Assembly: GCF_963662805.1 (NCBI RefSeq)
Contig: NZ_OY759869.1
Location: 240,001-304,000 of the forward strand
Source: an uncultured Cohaesibacter sp.
Lineage (GTDB): Bacteria > Pseudomonadota > Alphaproteobacteria > Rhizobiales > Cohaesibacteraceae
Reading direction: 5' to 3'
DNA length: 64,000 bases
Part shown: in pieces, positions 30,170 to 38,755 of the stretch
Numbering within the stretch: the first letter of the stretch is position 1
How the letters are laid out: every line of letters begins with the position of its first letter
Translations under genes and position numbers: made by a program
The notes under the pieces: model-generated
Told to the model about the DNA's origin: nothing
What the model saw: the letters and a program-made list of their open reading frames with translations, nothing else
Database searches by the model: none

Positions 30170-31378
30170 ATGCTGGGTCTGAGCAAGAAAGACACTACCT
30201 TTCTCCTCATCGTCATGTTTCTGACGTTGGCGACACCGATATTGCTGCAGCCGTTCCCCGAGAACTCGGCGCTGGCGCAGTTCAATGCCGGTTATCCCGA
30301 TCTGATGCAGCGCTTTGCGATCTTTGGCATCTTTGCAATCGGGTTCAATATTCTCTTTGGCCTGACCGGCTACCTCTCGTTCGGTCATGCCGCCTTTCTG
30401 GGTGTCGGATCCTATTCCGTCGTCTGGATGTACAAGCTCTTGAGCTTCAATGTGCTGCCGGGGCTTCTGCTGGCGATTGTCATGTCGGCGCTGTTTGCAC
30501 TGTTGATTGGGTATGTCTCCCTGCGCAGATCGGGCATCTATTTCTCGATCCTGACGCTGGCTATGGCGCAGATGTCATTCAACCTTGCCTATTCGGTTCT
30601 GACACCCCTGACCAACGGCGAGACCGGTCTTCAGGTCTATGGTGACGATCCGCAGGTTCTGATGGGAGAGGGCAGTCCCACCTCGCCGCATTTCTTCGGC
30701 ATCGTCATGCACGAAGCTGCCAAGGTTGACATTGCCGGTTGGCAATTCACCTTCAGCAATGGCTACTATTTCTGTGCCATCATTGCGATCCTGGTCTTCT
30801 ATATTTCGCTTCGGATCTTCCGTTCGCCCTTTGGCATGATGCTCCGCGCGATCAAGACCAACCAGACCCGCATGAGCTATACCGGCCTCAATCCACGTCC
30901 CTATACGCTTGCCGCTTTCGTGATCTCCGGCATGTATGCGGGGCTCGCCGGTGGCCTGCTTGCGGCGATGGATCCGTTGGCTGGTGCCGAGCGGATGCAG
31001 TGGACCGCATCGGGCGAAGTGGTGCTGATGACCATTCTGGGCGGTGCTGGAACCCTAATGGGACCGGTGCTTGGTGCAGGCTTCATCAAGTATTTCGAGA
31101 ATATTTTCTCGAAGATCAACGACAACATCCTGCATGGCTGGTTCGCGGCGCTGCCCGACGGGCTCGAAGATGCGATTGTCTTCATGCTGCACCCGTTCAT
31201 CGGCAAGGGCTGGCACCTGACCCTCGGTCTCTTGTTCATGCTGGTGGTCATATTCCTTCCGGGCGGATTGCTCGAAGGTGGACAGCGCATCCGGAACTGG
31301 TTCAAGCGCGAAAAGAAACCCGACATTCCGCCCAAGGACCCCGAACATCACCCCAAACCGAGCCCCCAAGTGGTCTGA
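30170..31378 (+). CDS. Branched-chain amino acid-type ABC transporter permease (LivM family)
   Basis: Permease of 402 aa with about ten hydrophobic segments. It carries LSFGHAAFLGVGSYSVVWMY, a LivM hallmark. GGAGTLMGPVLGAGFIKYFE marks the ATPase-contact region. A charged, Pro-rich cytoplasmic tail ends in PPKDPEHHPKPSPQVV. Good spacing to livG (15 bases) shows one operon. Confidence 0.93.
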   Translation: MLGLSKKDTTFLLIVMFLTLATPILLQPFPENSALAQFNAGYPDLMQRFAIFGIFAIGFNILFGLTGYLSFGHAAFLGVGSYSVVWMYKLLSFNVLPGLLLAIVMSALFALLIGYVSLRRSGIYFSILTLAMAQMSFNLAYSVLTPLTNGETGLQVYGDDPQVLMGEGSPTSPHFFGIVMHEAAKVDIAGWQFTFSNGYYFCAIIAILVFYISLRIFRSPFGMMLRAIKTNQTRMSYTGLNPRPYTLAAFVISGMYAGLAGGLLAAMDPLAGAERMQWTASGEVVLMTILGGAGTLMGPVLGAGFIKYFENIFSKINDNILHGWFAALPDGLEDAIVFMLHPFIGKGWHLTLGLLFMLVVIFLPGGLLEGGQRIRNWFKREKKPDIPPKDPEHHPKPSPQVV

Positions 31379-31393
31379 TGGAGATAGCGAATA

Positions 31394-32149
31394 ATGGGCA
31401 TTCTTGAAGTCAAGGACGTTAACAAGCGCTTTGGTGGTCTGCAGGCGCTCGGTAATGTCAATCTGTCAGTGGCCGAAAACTCGGTTCACGCGATCATCGG
31501 CCCCAATGGTGCGGGCAAGTCGACCTTGCTCAACTGCCTCGTTGGTAAACTGGAGCCGGACACCGGAACCGTCACCTTTCAGGGCCAGTCTGTACTTGGC
31601 AGGACTCCTTATGAAATCAATCAGATGGGGATCAGTCGCGTGTTTCAAACACCGGAGATTTTCACCGATCTGACAGTGATGGAAAACATGCTCATCCCTT
31701 GCTTTGCCAAGCGGGATGGAGCCTTCCGGATGCATGCTTTTGAATCGGTGGCCAACGAGAAGGAAATCATCGAGCGAGCCGAGCATATGCTTGAAGAGGT
31801 CAAGATGACCGAAAAGCTCCACATGATGGCTGGTTCGATGTCGCGCGGCGACAAGCGGCGTCTCGAAATGGCGATGTGTCTGGTGCAGCAGCCGAAGCTG
31901 TTGCTGCTCGACGAGCCGACCGCCGGCATGGCGCGGGCGGATACCAACAACACCATCGATCTTCTCAAGGAGATCCACGAGAAGCACGACATCACCATCG
32001 CCATCATCGAGCATGACATGCATGTGGTCTTTTCTCTCGCTCAGCGCATCACGGTACTGGCGCAGGGGACACCGCTGGTCGAGGATGTGCCGGAAAAAAT
32101 CAAGGGCCATCCGAAGGTCAAGGAAGCCTATCTTGGAGAAGCAGCATGA
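31394..32149 (+). CDS. ABC transporter ATP-binding protein (LivG family)
   Basis: ATPase of 251 aa. Walker A is GPNGAGKST and Walker B is LLLLDEPTAGM. The signature text is MSRGDKRRLEMAM, so the usual LSGG is MSRG, a mild deviation seen in some LivG-like subunits. It overlaps the next ATPase gene by 4 bases (ATGA). Confidence 0.93.
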   Translation: MGILEVKDVNKRFGGLQALGNVNLSVAENSVHAIIGPNGAGKSTLLNCLVGKLEPDTGTVTFQGQSVLGRTPYEINQMGISRVFQTPEIFTDLTVMENMLIPCFAKRDGAFRMHAFESVANEKEIIERAEHMLEEVKMTEKLHMMAGSMSRGDKRRLEMAMCLVQQPKLLLLDEPTAGMARADTNNTIDLLKEIHEKHDITIAIIEHDMHVVFSLAQRITVLAQGTPLVEDVPEKIKGHPKVKEAYLGEAA

Positions 32150-32937
32150 CGGATCTCGGACTAGAAGCAACCCAGCGTCCGGCTGATCAGCGGACCGACT
32201 TTTCCAAGCATGCCAATGTGGCGGCGACTGCGCCCGCTTTCCTGTCGGTGCATGACATTCACGCCTATTACGGCGAGAGCTATATCGTGCAGGGCGTCTC
32301 CTTCAATGTTCATGAGGGCGAGATTCTCGCGCTTCTGGGGCGCAACGGAGCGGGCAAGACTTCGACGCTCAGGGCCATTGCCCGGCTTGACAATCCGCAT
32401 CTCACCTATGGCGAAATCTGGCTTGATCATCAGCATCTGCACACAATGGCAAGCCACGAGGCGGCCCGGGCCGGAATGATCCTCGTGCCGGAAGATCGCC
32501 GGATCATTCCCGGTTTGACGGTGGAGGAAAATCTGCAACTGGCGCAGATCGTCGAACCGATCGGCTGGAGCATCGAACGGCTTTATGATCTCTTCCCGCG
32601 TCTTGGTGAACGGCGCAATCAGGAGGGGGTGACCCTGTCGGGTGGTGAACAGCAGATGCTGGCGATTGCCCGGGCGCTTGCCCGTGACATCAAGGTGCTG
32701 TTGCTTGACGAGCCTTACGAGGGTCTGGCGCCAGTCATCGTCGATGAAATCGAGAAGACGCTTGAGATCATCAAGAGCCAGGGCATCACGACCATCCTCG
32801 TCGAGCAGAATGCCATCCGTGCGCTGGAGCTGGCTGATCGCTCGGTCATTCTCGACACCGGTTCGGTGGTGTTCGATGGCACGGCGAAGGAAGTGCTCGA
32901 CAACAAGGAATTGCGCGAGAACTATCTGGCCATCTGA
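32146..32937 (+). CDS. ABC transporter ATP-binding protein (LivF family)
   Basis: ATPase of 263 aa. Walker A is GRNGAGKTS, the signature is LSGGEQQMLAIARAL and Walker B is VLLLDEPYEGLAP. An N-terminal extension of about 30 residues comes before the ABC core. It is the last gene of the transporter operon and a terminator hairpin follows. Confidence 0.93.
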   Translation: MTDLGLEATQRPADQRTDFSKHANVAATAPAFLSVHDIHAYYGESYIVQGVSFNVHEGEILALLGRNGAGKTSTLRAIARLDNPHLTYGEIWLDHQHLHTMASHEAARAGMILVPEDRRIIPGLTVEENLQLAQIVEPIGWSIERLYDLFPRLGERRNQEGVTLSGGEQQMLAIARALARDIKVLLLDEPYEGLAPVIVDEIEKTLEIIKSQGITTILVEQNAIRALELADRSVILDTGSVVFDGTAKEVLDNKELRENYLAI

Positions 32938-32956
32938 TCATATTGGTCTTTACTTG

Positions 32957-33002
32957 AACCCGTCCCGAATGGCCGCTGCTTGGGCCGTCAGGGCGGGTTT
33001 TT
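32957..33002 (+). terminator. Terminator of the Liv-type transporter operon
   Basis: Hairpin with base AACCCGTCC pairing GGGCGGGTT (one G-U pair), an inner GGCC/GGCC stem, then TTTTTG. It lies 20 bases after the stop codon. Confidence 0.75.
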
Positions 33003-33084
33003 GTATTGGCGTTAGGGCAAGAGACGCGGCCAGATCTCTCCTGCCACAAGCTAAAATCTCCCGACATAATCGCGCCACAAAGTC

Positions 33085-33116
33085 AAAGTACTTTACCATG
33101 CAAAGTTATTTGCATG
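33085..33116 (+). promoter_or_regulatory. Palindromic operator region before the membrane-protein/regulator genes
   Basis: Three overlapping symmetric elements: AAAGTACTTT (33085-33094), ACTTTACCATGCAAAGT (33090-33106) and CATGCAAA-GTTA-TTTGCATG (33097-33116). They end 9 bases before the 33126 start. The middle element recurs as ACTTTGTAATGCAAAGT at 34157-34173. Autoregulation by the winged-helix protein at 33733 is inferred. Confidence 0.6.
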
Positions 33117-33125
33117 AGATGCGCG

Positions 33126-33740
33126 ATGAATGATTTGAACCGGGCTTTGGTCGACATTGCCAACATTCGCAGCCAGATGGCGGCTGGAACAGTCTTTCAG
33201 GGCTTTGGCCCGGCCGTGATCGGGGTTTCCGGTGTGCTGGCTTTCTTGACTATGGCTGGGCAATTGCTCTGGCCGGAGCTGCTGGTGCGCTCTGAGGCGA
33301 CGATGCTTTGGCTCTGGATCGGCGTTGCTGTTTTTTCTTTCCTGCTGATCGCGATTGAGACCCGTGCCCGTGCTCGGCGCTTTCACGGCGGTTTGGCCGA
33401 TGAGATGGTGCAGAATATGGTTCTGCAGTTCATGCCCATCGGCTTCGCCGGTGCTGCGGTGGGTGCGGTCATTCTTTTCTATAGTCCCGGAGATTTCTGG
33501 CTGCTGCCCGGCCTGTGGCAGATGCTTGTCGCGCTCGGTCTGTTTGCTTCGCAGCGCAGCCTGCCGCAACAGATCATGCTGGCCGCTGCCTGGTATTTTC
33601 TCTCCGGTGTTGTCGTCATGATCCTTGGGGCCGAGGCTGGGGCGGCAAGCGTCTTGATGATGGGGGTGCCCTTTACCATCGGTCAATTCATGCTCGCCGG
33701 GTTGCTGCATGTTGCCGAAAGGAGAGAGAGTGATGTCTGA
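33126..33740 (+). CDS. Small multi-pass membrane protein
   Basis: Protein of 204 aa with about five hydrophobic segments between short loops. The first 25 residues (MNDLNRALVDIANIRSQMAAG) are soluble. I do not recognise a named family. ATG at 33126 is chosen; the TTG frame from 33006 covers the terminator and operators and is unlikely. The stop overlaps the start of the winged-helix regulator by 8 bases, so the pair is coupled. A sensor or anti-regulator role for the regulator is possible but not shown. Confidence 0.75.
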   Translation: MNDLNRALVDIANIRSQMAAGTVFQGFGPAVIGVSGVLAFLTMAGQLLWPELLVRSEATMLWLWIGVAVFSFLLIAIETRARARRFHGGLADEMVQNMVLQFMPIGFAGAAVGAVILFYSPGDFWLLPGLWQMLVALGLFASQRSLPQQIMLAAAWYFLSGVVVMILGAEAGAASVLMMGVPFTIGQFMLAGLLHVAERRESDV

Positions 33741-34128
33741 CCAATCGAGCGGGCCCTTTGCCTATGACGGTCTCGACAGGGTGCTGCATGAAAAGGCGCG
33801 CCTCAGTTTGTTGACCTCCCTTGTCGCTCATCCCAAGGGCCTGAGTTTTGGCGACTTAAAGAGACTGTGCGGTCTCACGGACGGAAATCTGTCCCGGCAT
33901 CTCAAGGTGCTCCATGAGGCCAATATCGTTGAAATCGAGAAGACCTTTGTGAAGAACCGCCCGTTGACCTCGTGTCGTTTGACCAAGGAGGGGCGGCAGC
34001 GGTTTCTCGACTATCTCTCTGTTCTGGAGCAGGTGGTCAAGAACGCCAGTGAGCTTCTGGAGACGAACGAAAAGGGTGAAAGAACAAATGAGGCAGGTTT
34101 TGGAGAGCTCGGCACCAAGCCGAGCTGA
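33733..34128 (+). CDS. Winged-helix transcriptional regulator (HTH_34/MarR-ArsR like)
   Basis: DNA-binding protein of 131 aa. The wing-helix core covers residues 15-95: KARLSLLTSLVAHPKGLSFG, then LKRLCGLTDGNLSRHLKVL (recognition helix) and the wing NRPLTSCRLTKEGRQRF. There are no metal-binding Cys pairs, so a metal sensor is unlikely. AAGGAGAGAGAG precedes the ATG. It sits between a membrane protein and an UppS homologue. The ACTTT-N-CAAAGT repeats before both flanking units are candidate sites. Confidence 0.88.
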   Translation: MSDQSSGPFAYDGLDRVLHEKARLSLLTSLVAHPKGLSFGDLKRLCGLTDGNLSRHLKVLHEANIVEIEKTFVKNRPLTSCRLTKEGRQRFLDYLSVLEQVVKNASELLETNEKGERTNEAGFGELGTKPS

Positions 34129-34156
34129 CGGGACGCCTGTATTTTTTTGAGAAGGA

Positions 34157-34179
34157 ACTTTGTAATGCAAAGTAATTTG
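34157..34179 (+). promoter_or_regulatory. Second ACTTT-N-CAAAGT operator, over the UppS start
   Basis: The inverted repeat ACTTTG-TAATG-CAAAGT (34157-34173) covers the start codon of the UppS-like gene. The wider text ATGCAAAGTAATTTG (34165-34179) matches 14 of 15 bases of ATGCAAAGTTATTTG at 33098-33112. It is a candidate second site for the winged-helix regulator, or a trace of a duplicated leader. Confidence 0.5.
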
Positions 34180-34914
34180 TCTGTTAATGCAAAAGGGTTG
34201 GGCCTTCAGCGGGCCGTGCTGCCAGTCGAAGAGGTCAGCGAGGACAATGGGCTCCATGTGGCGCTCATAATGGATGGCAATGGCCGTTGGGCGACATTGC
34301 GAAAATTCCCGCGGATCTATGGTCACAAGATGGGTATCGAAGCCGTGCGCAAGGTCATTGAGGCTGCGCCGCGCAACAAAATCGGGATGCTGACCCTTTA
34401 TGCCTTCTCCTCGGACAACTGGAAGCGTCCGCCAGAAGAGGTGACCCACCTGTTCTCGCTACTGAAGAGCTATTTGCGGCAGGAAGTCGACAGCTTTGTC
34501 GAGAAGGGCATCCGACTGGTGTTCATCGGTAGACGGGATCGCATTGCCGAGGGCTTGCGAGCCGAGATTGAAGCGGCGGAGCAGAAGACCCGTTATGGGG
34601 AGGCGCTCATCGTCCGGATCGCGCTTGATTATTCAGGACGAGAACAGATCCTGATGGCTCTCGCCGATCTTCCGTGTGCGACGCCTGAGGCACTGTCTTT
34701 TGCCCTCAGCGGTGTCGGGAAGGACTGGCCTGTCGATCTGCTCATCCGAACCTCGGGCGAGCAAAGGCTGTCCGATTTTCTTCTTTGGGAATGCGCTTAT
34801 GCGGAATTCTATTTCTCTCCCATCCACTGGCCGGATTTTGACGGCAAGGCTCTGGGCGAGGCGGTGGGAGCCTACCTACAGCGAGATCGGCGCTTTGGGT
34901 CGATCAAGACCTGA
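34165..34914 (+). CDS. Polyprenyl diphosphate synthase, UppS (cis-prenyltransferase) family
   Basis: Cis-prenyltransferase of 249 aa that elongates FPP with IPP to the long polyprenyl carrier used in wall and LPS synthesis. Active-site motifs are intact: IMDGNGRWA with catalytic Asp, LYAFSSDNWKRP, and the substrate Arg region RTSGEQRLSDFLLWE. The gene is not in the usual frr-uppS-cdsA setting but in a regulator and membrane-protein group, so it may be a second copy. ATG at 34165 has AAGGAA upstream; a TTG 18 bases earlier is possible. Confidence 0.88.
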   Translation: MQSNLSVNAKGLGLQRAVLPVEEVSEDNGLHVALIMDGNGRWATLRKFPRIYGHKMGIEAVRKVIEAAPRNKIGMLTLYAFSSDNWKRPPEEVTHLFSLLKSYLRQEVDSFVEKGIRLVFIGRRDRIAEGLRAEIEAAEQKTRYGEALIVRIALDYSGREQILMALADLPCATPEALSFALSGVGKDWPVDLLIRTSGEQRLSDFLLWECAYAEFYFSPIHWPDFDGKALGEAVGAYLQRDRRFGSIKT

Positions 34915-34994
34915 TCCGTTGAGCCTGTCCCGCCAATTTCGGCGCTAGACAGCGGGACGTTCCAACTTTTCCTTCACATCATGGGGCTTGTTTC

Positions 34995-36536
34995 ATGCCT
35001 GGTAAATTGACTCACCTGCTGCCTTTTTCGGCGGCGTTCGAAAAGCTGTGCCTTCGTCATCGTTTCTGGGTTTCGGCTGCGCTGCTCTTTCTGCTCGTGC
35101 TCCTGTTCGATTGGCTGTTCTATCGAGAGGATAGTGGCCTCACGCTGACGATTGCCTTTGCTGCCATTGGTGCGGCGTCTTTTCTCAGCCGACGGCGGCT
35201 TTCCAATGAGGGGCCGTCATTGCTCCATATTGTTGGGCTCTTCTTGTTGGCTCTGTTGCCGGGGATCGAGACGCCTAGCGTCCTGAGCTTCCTGTTTGGG
35301 CTGTTAGGGCTGATCATGATGGCCTTTGCCTTGAATGGGGTGGCGCGCAAGGATCCGCTCGCTTGGCTCGGGGCGGGGGTCGAGTTCCTCCTGCGCCTTA
35401 CGGGTCGGTCAGTGCGGGACCTTTGGGTCGTGGCGGCCATCGGGCGGCGGCGCGGTGCCGTCTGCAATCCGCTCGGGCTGATTAGGATTGCGCTGATGCC
35501 GGTGATTTTCACGGCCGTGTTTTTCGTGATCTTCATGAAGGCCAACCCGCTTCTCGACCAGTGGTACAAGAATTTAGATCTGCACTATCTGATCGATCTG
35601 ATGCCGAGGCCGGAGCGGATTTTTCTCTGGCTGTTCGTGCTGATCTTTTGCTGGCCCTTTTTGCGGCTGTCGCGAAAACTCTACCGCTCGACGCCGATTG
35701 GGCGGACGGCAGTGAACAATCTGTCGAGCGAGATCGGGTTTTTGAAGGCGCTCAGTCTGAATGAAAAGTCGGTCCTGTTGTCGCTCAGCCTTTTCAACGC
35801 GCTCTTTGCCTTGCAGAACGGAATGGATCTTCAGTTCTATCGTTCCGGGTCGGTGTTGCCGGAGGGCTACAGCTTTTCCCAGTTCGCCCATGAAGGCTCC
35901 TATGCCTTGATGGCGGCAACCATACTGGCGGCCTGTTTCATTCTTGTCTTTGATCCCGGAAAGGCGCGGGGGCGGGTGCCAAGCCTGATCAGAGGGCTGC
36001 TCTATCTCTGGGCCGGACAGACGATGATGCTGGTGGCGCTCGCCATGTGGCGCCTGCACATATATGTCGATGCCTACAGCCTCACACACTTCCGGCTTTG
36101 GACGCTCGTCTGGATGGGACTCATCCTGATTGGGTTGGTGCTGCTGATGATAAAGCTGGTGCGTGGGCTGACTGGTCGCTGGCTGATCAATGCCAACATC
36201 CTTTCCACCCTCATGGTGCTTTATGTGACTGCTTTCCTGAACTTTCCCCTGATTATCGCGACTTACAATATCGCGGTGGCCGAGGCTGATGTGGCCAAGA
36301 CCCTTGATGGCGACTATCTGATCGCATTGGGGGAGGATGCCCTGCCCCCACTTGTGCGACTGCATAAAGAGCCGCGCTACAAGGATCTCAGAGAGCGGAT
36401 CGTCTGGCGGTACAAGGACCCGCACGATCTCAGAGACGCGATCTGGTTTACTCCGAGACAGATGGCGCGAAAGCAAAGCGATTGGCGGCAATGGAGCTTT
36501 CGGCGCGCGCGGATCCTGTCCGGGTCAAATCCCTGA
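34995..36536 (+). CDS. Large membrane protein, DUF4153/DUF4173-like
   Basis: Protein of 513 aa with about eleven to twelve hydrophobic segments. Residues 1-300 are mostly membrane. The last 70 residues are soluble, with a short repeat-like part (RLHKEPRYKDLRERIVWRYK). Similar proteins carry the DUF4173 region (FRLWTLVWMGLILIGLVLLM area). Function is unknown. It lies 80 bases after the UppS homologue and is probably cotranscribed. Its 3' end overlaps the convergent bhcR gene by 12 bases. Confidence 0.65.
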   Translation: MPGKLTHLLPFSAAFEKLCLRHRFWVSAALLFLLVLLFDWLFYREDSGLTLTIAFAAIGAASFLSRRRLSNEGPSLLHIVGLFLLALLPGIETPSVLSFLFGLLGLIMMAFALNGVARKDPLAWLGAGVEFLLRLTGRSVRDLWVVAAIGRRRGAVCNPLGLIRIALMPVIFTAVFFVIFMKANPLLDQWYKNLDLHYLIDLMPRPERIFLWLFVLIFCWPFLRLSRKLYRSTPIGRTAVNNLSSEIGFLKALSLNEKSVLLSLSLFNALFALQNGMDLQFYRSGSVLPEGYSFSQFAHEGSYALMAATILAACFILVFDPGKARGRVPSLIRGLLYLWAGQTMMLVALAMWRLHIYVDAYSLTHFRLWTLVWMGLILIGLVLLMIKLVRGLTGRWLINANILSTLMVLYVTAFLNFPLIIATYNIAVAEADVAKTLDGDYLIALGEDALPPLVRLHKEPRYKDLRERIVWRYKDPHDLRDAIWFTPRQMARKQSDWRQWSFRRARILSGSNP

Positions 36537-37373
36537 AGTCGGAACACGGCCGCCAATGACCGTTGTGAGTTCGTTTGCGGCTTGCATGACCGGTCTGCTC
36601 AGTCGCGCAATCTCCTCGGTTCTGATGCGGCTGGTCGGGCCGGAAACCGAGATGCCGGCGACAGCTTCCCCATTCATGTCATAGACCGGCGCGGCTATGC
36701 AGCGCATGCCGACATTCTTCTCCTCGTCATCGATTGAATAGCCCCGCTGACGGATGGCTTCCAGATCAGCTAGCAGCGTGCTGCGATCGGTGATCGTGTG
36801 GTCGGTGAAGGCCGGAAGGCCACTGCGGCGGAGGGTCCGGTCGAGCCGCTCGGGGTCCATGCTCGCGAGCAGGGCCTTGCCAATGCCGGAGGCATGGAAT
36901 GGCGAGAGTGTGCCGGGAGGGAAGAAGGCGCGAATGTTGGCATGGGTCTCGACCTGGGTGAGGAAGAGTACAAAGCCTTCCTTCTCGATGCCGATGTTTG
37001 CCGTCTCGCCGGTGTTTTCCATCAGTTTGCGCAAGATTGGTCGGGCCCGTTCGACGATGCTTGTTCGGCGCAGGAAACGGGCCCCGATGACAAAGGCTTG
37101 CGGTCCGATGTGCCAGAGCTGTTCCTCATTATCGAACTCCACCAACCCATGGCCCTGAAGCGTAACGAGGATCCGGTAGATGGTGGCCGGTGACTGACCC
37201 ATCTCCTCGGAAATGGTCGAAAGGGCCTTGCCCTGTTCCTCGCTGAGAAATTCGAAAACATACATCGCACGGTCAAGTGATTTGATCGTGTTCTGCTCGG
37301 TCGTGTCGTTCCAGTTGCGAGGGCGACCACGCGCCTTGCGCGTGCCCCGAGCGTCCATGTTGGTTGTGTTCAT
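36525..37373 (-). CDS. bhcR: IclR family regulator of the beta-hydroxyaspartate cycle (BhcR)
   Basis: Regulator of 282 aa, divergent from bhcABCD. A basic N-terminal arm (DARGTRKARGRPRNW) is followed by the winged-helix domain, about 30-95, with LSTISEEMGQSPATIYRIL. The IclR effector domain runs from about 110 to 275 and includes SPFHASGIGKALLASM and YSIDDEEKNVGMRCIAAPV. Known from Paracoccus: BhcR binds the bhc promoter and responds to glyoxylate. ATG at 37373 has GGAAG 7 bases upstream. The intergenic region contains an inverted repeat that may be its site. Confidence 0.92.
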   Translation of the reverse strand: MNTTNMDARGTRKARGRPRNWNDTTEQNTIKSLDRAMYVFEFLSEEQGKALSTISEEMGQSPATIYRILVTLQGHGLVEFDNEEQLWHIGPQAFVIGARFLRRTSIVERARPILRKLMENTGETANIGIEKEGFVLFLTQVETHANIRAFFPPGTLSPFHASGIGKALLASMDPERLDRTLRRSGLPAFTDHTITDRSTLLADLEAIRQRGYSIDDEEKNVGMRCIAAPVYDMNGEAVAGISVSGPTSRIRTEEIARLSRPVMQAANELTTVIGGRVPTSGI

Positions 37374-37439
37374 GAGAAGCTTCCAAGCGGCTATGAAAAA
37401 CACTCTCATTCTATGAAAAATATAACACTCTGACAATGC

Positions 37440-37471
37440 TGATATAATTTCATTTTCGAACAGAAATGAAA
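37440..37471 (+). promoter_or_regulatory. bhc promoter with extended -10 and inverted-repeat operator
   Basis: TGATATAAT at 37440-37448 is a perfect extended -10 element facing bhcA; no good -35 is seen. The inverted repeat TTTCATTT (37448-37455) and AAATGAAA (37464-37471) overlaps the expected start point. A near-direct repeat CTATGAAAAA occurs at 37391 and 37411. IclR proteins bind such A/T-rich palindromes, so BhcR is the likely ligand. Confidence 0.5.
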
Positions 37472-37564
37472 AATAATTTCAAAAAAATATCACTCTTGAC
37501 CAAAAAGGATTAAACTTGGCTTCAACAACCTTAAGTGTTGCTGTTCCGACACAAGGAGTCCCTT

Positions 37565-38755
37565 ATGAACTTTCAGAATCCCGTCTTCATTCCGGGACCG
37601 ACCAACATCCCCGAAACTCTGCGCAAGGCCTATGACATGCCGACGATCGACCATCGGTCATCGCTGTTCGGAGATATTCTGCAACCCGCGCTCGCTGGCG
37701 TGAAGAAGGTGATCAAGGGCGAGAGCACCGAGATTTTTGTCTTTGCTTCGACTGGTACCGGTGGCTGGGAAACGGCGATCTCCAACACCTTGAGCCCCGG
37801 CGACAAGGTCTTGGCTGCGCGCAACGGGATGTTTTCGCATAAGTGGATCGACATGTGCCGCCGCCATGGTCTTGATGTAGAGGTCGTTGAGGCTCCGTGG
37901 GGTGCCGGTTTGCCGGTCGAGCGCTATGCTCAGATCCTTGCAGCAGATACGGCTCACGAGATCAAGGTCGTTCTTGCTACGCATAACGAGACCGCAACCG
38001 GTGTGAGATCGGACATTGCAGGTGTCAGGAAAGCGCTTGATGCTGCCGGGCACCCGGCCATGCTGTTCGTTGATGGGGTATCCTCCATCGGGTCGATGGA
38101 TTTCCGGTTTGACGAATGGGGTGTCGATGTTGCCGTCACCGGATCGCAGAAGGGGTTCATGCTTCCGGTGGGGCTGGCCATTGTCGGCTTTTCGCCGAAG
38201 GCCATGGATGCAACGGCATCTGCCCGCCTGCCGCGGACCTTCTTTGATGTTCTGGACATGAAGAAGGGTTATGCGGTCAATGGCTATCCCTATACGCCCG
38301 CCGTGGGCATGTTGAACGGTCTCAAGACCGCCTGCGACATGCTTTTGGGCGAGGGGCTGGAGATGGTCTTTGCCCGCCATCACCGGATTGCCCAAGGAGT
38401 GCGCGAAGCTGTCGCCGCATGGAACATGGAGCTTTGCGCTCTGACCCCGGATGTCTATTCCGATACGGTCAGCGCGATCCGGACGCCGGCGGGCTTTGAT
38501 GCCACGCGGATCGTTACCCACGCAGCGGAGAAATACAATGTCGCCTTCGGGGCCGGGCTCGGCGACGTGGCTGGCAAGGTGTTCCGTATCGGCCATCTGG
38601 GTAGCCTCACCGATGTCATGACCCTGTCGGGTATTGCCACCGCCGAAATGGTCATGGCCGATCTGGGTCTTGATATCAAGCTCGGGTCTGGGGTCGCGGC
38701 GGCACAGGACTATTACCGGGCTCATACCGCCCTTGAGATCAAGGATGCAGCCTGA
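37565..38755 (+). CDS. bhcA: L-aspartate--glyoxylate aminotransferase BhcA
   Basis: PLP enzyme of 396 aa, class V aminotransferase. It transfers the amino group of L-aspartate to glyoxylate, giving oxaloacetate and glycine, and so closes the beta-hydroxyaspartate cycle. The PLP lysine is K196 in VTGSQKGFML; D170 is in LFVDGVSSIGSMDF. ATG at 37565 (MNFQNPVFIPGPTN) has AAGGAG upstream; the frame from 37535 adds non-conserved residues. The stop shares one base with the bhcB ATG. Confidence 0.95.
   Translation: MNFQNPVFIPGPTNIPETLRKAYDMPTIDHRSSLFGDILQPALAGVKKVIKGESTEIFVFASTGTGGWETAISNTLSPGDKVLAARNGMFSHKWIDMCRRHGLDVEVVEAPWGAGLPVERYAQILAADTAHEIKVVLATHNETATGVRSDIAGVRKALDAAGHPAMLFVDGVSSIGSMDFRFDEWGVDVAVTGSQKGFMLPVGLAIVGFSPKAMDATASARLPRTFFDVLDMKKGYAVNGYPYTPAVGMLNGLKTACDMLLGEGLEMVFARHHRIAQGVREAVAAWNMELCALTPDVYSDTVSAIRTPAGFDATRIVTHAAEKYNVAFGAGLGDVAGKVFRIGHLGSLTDVMTLSGIATAEMVMADLGLDIKLGSGVAAAQDYYRAHTALEIKDAA

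Noticed and set aside
33006..33125. N-terminal extension of the 33126 membrane protein from a TTG
   Set aside because: It would cover the terminator end and the palindromic operators and has no ribosome site.
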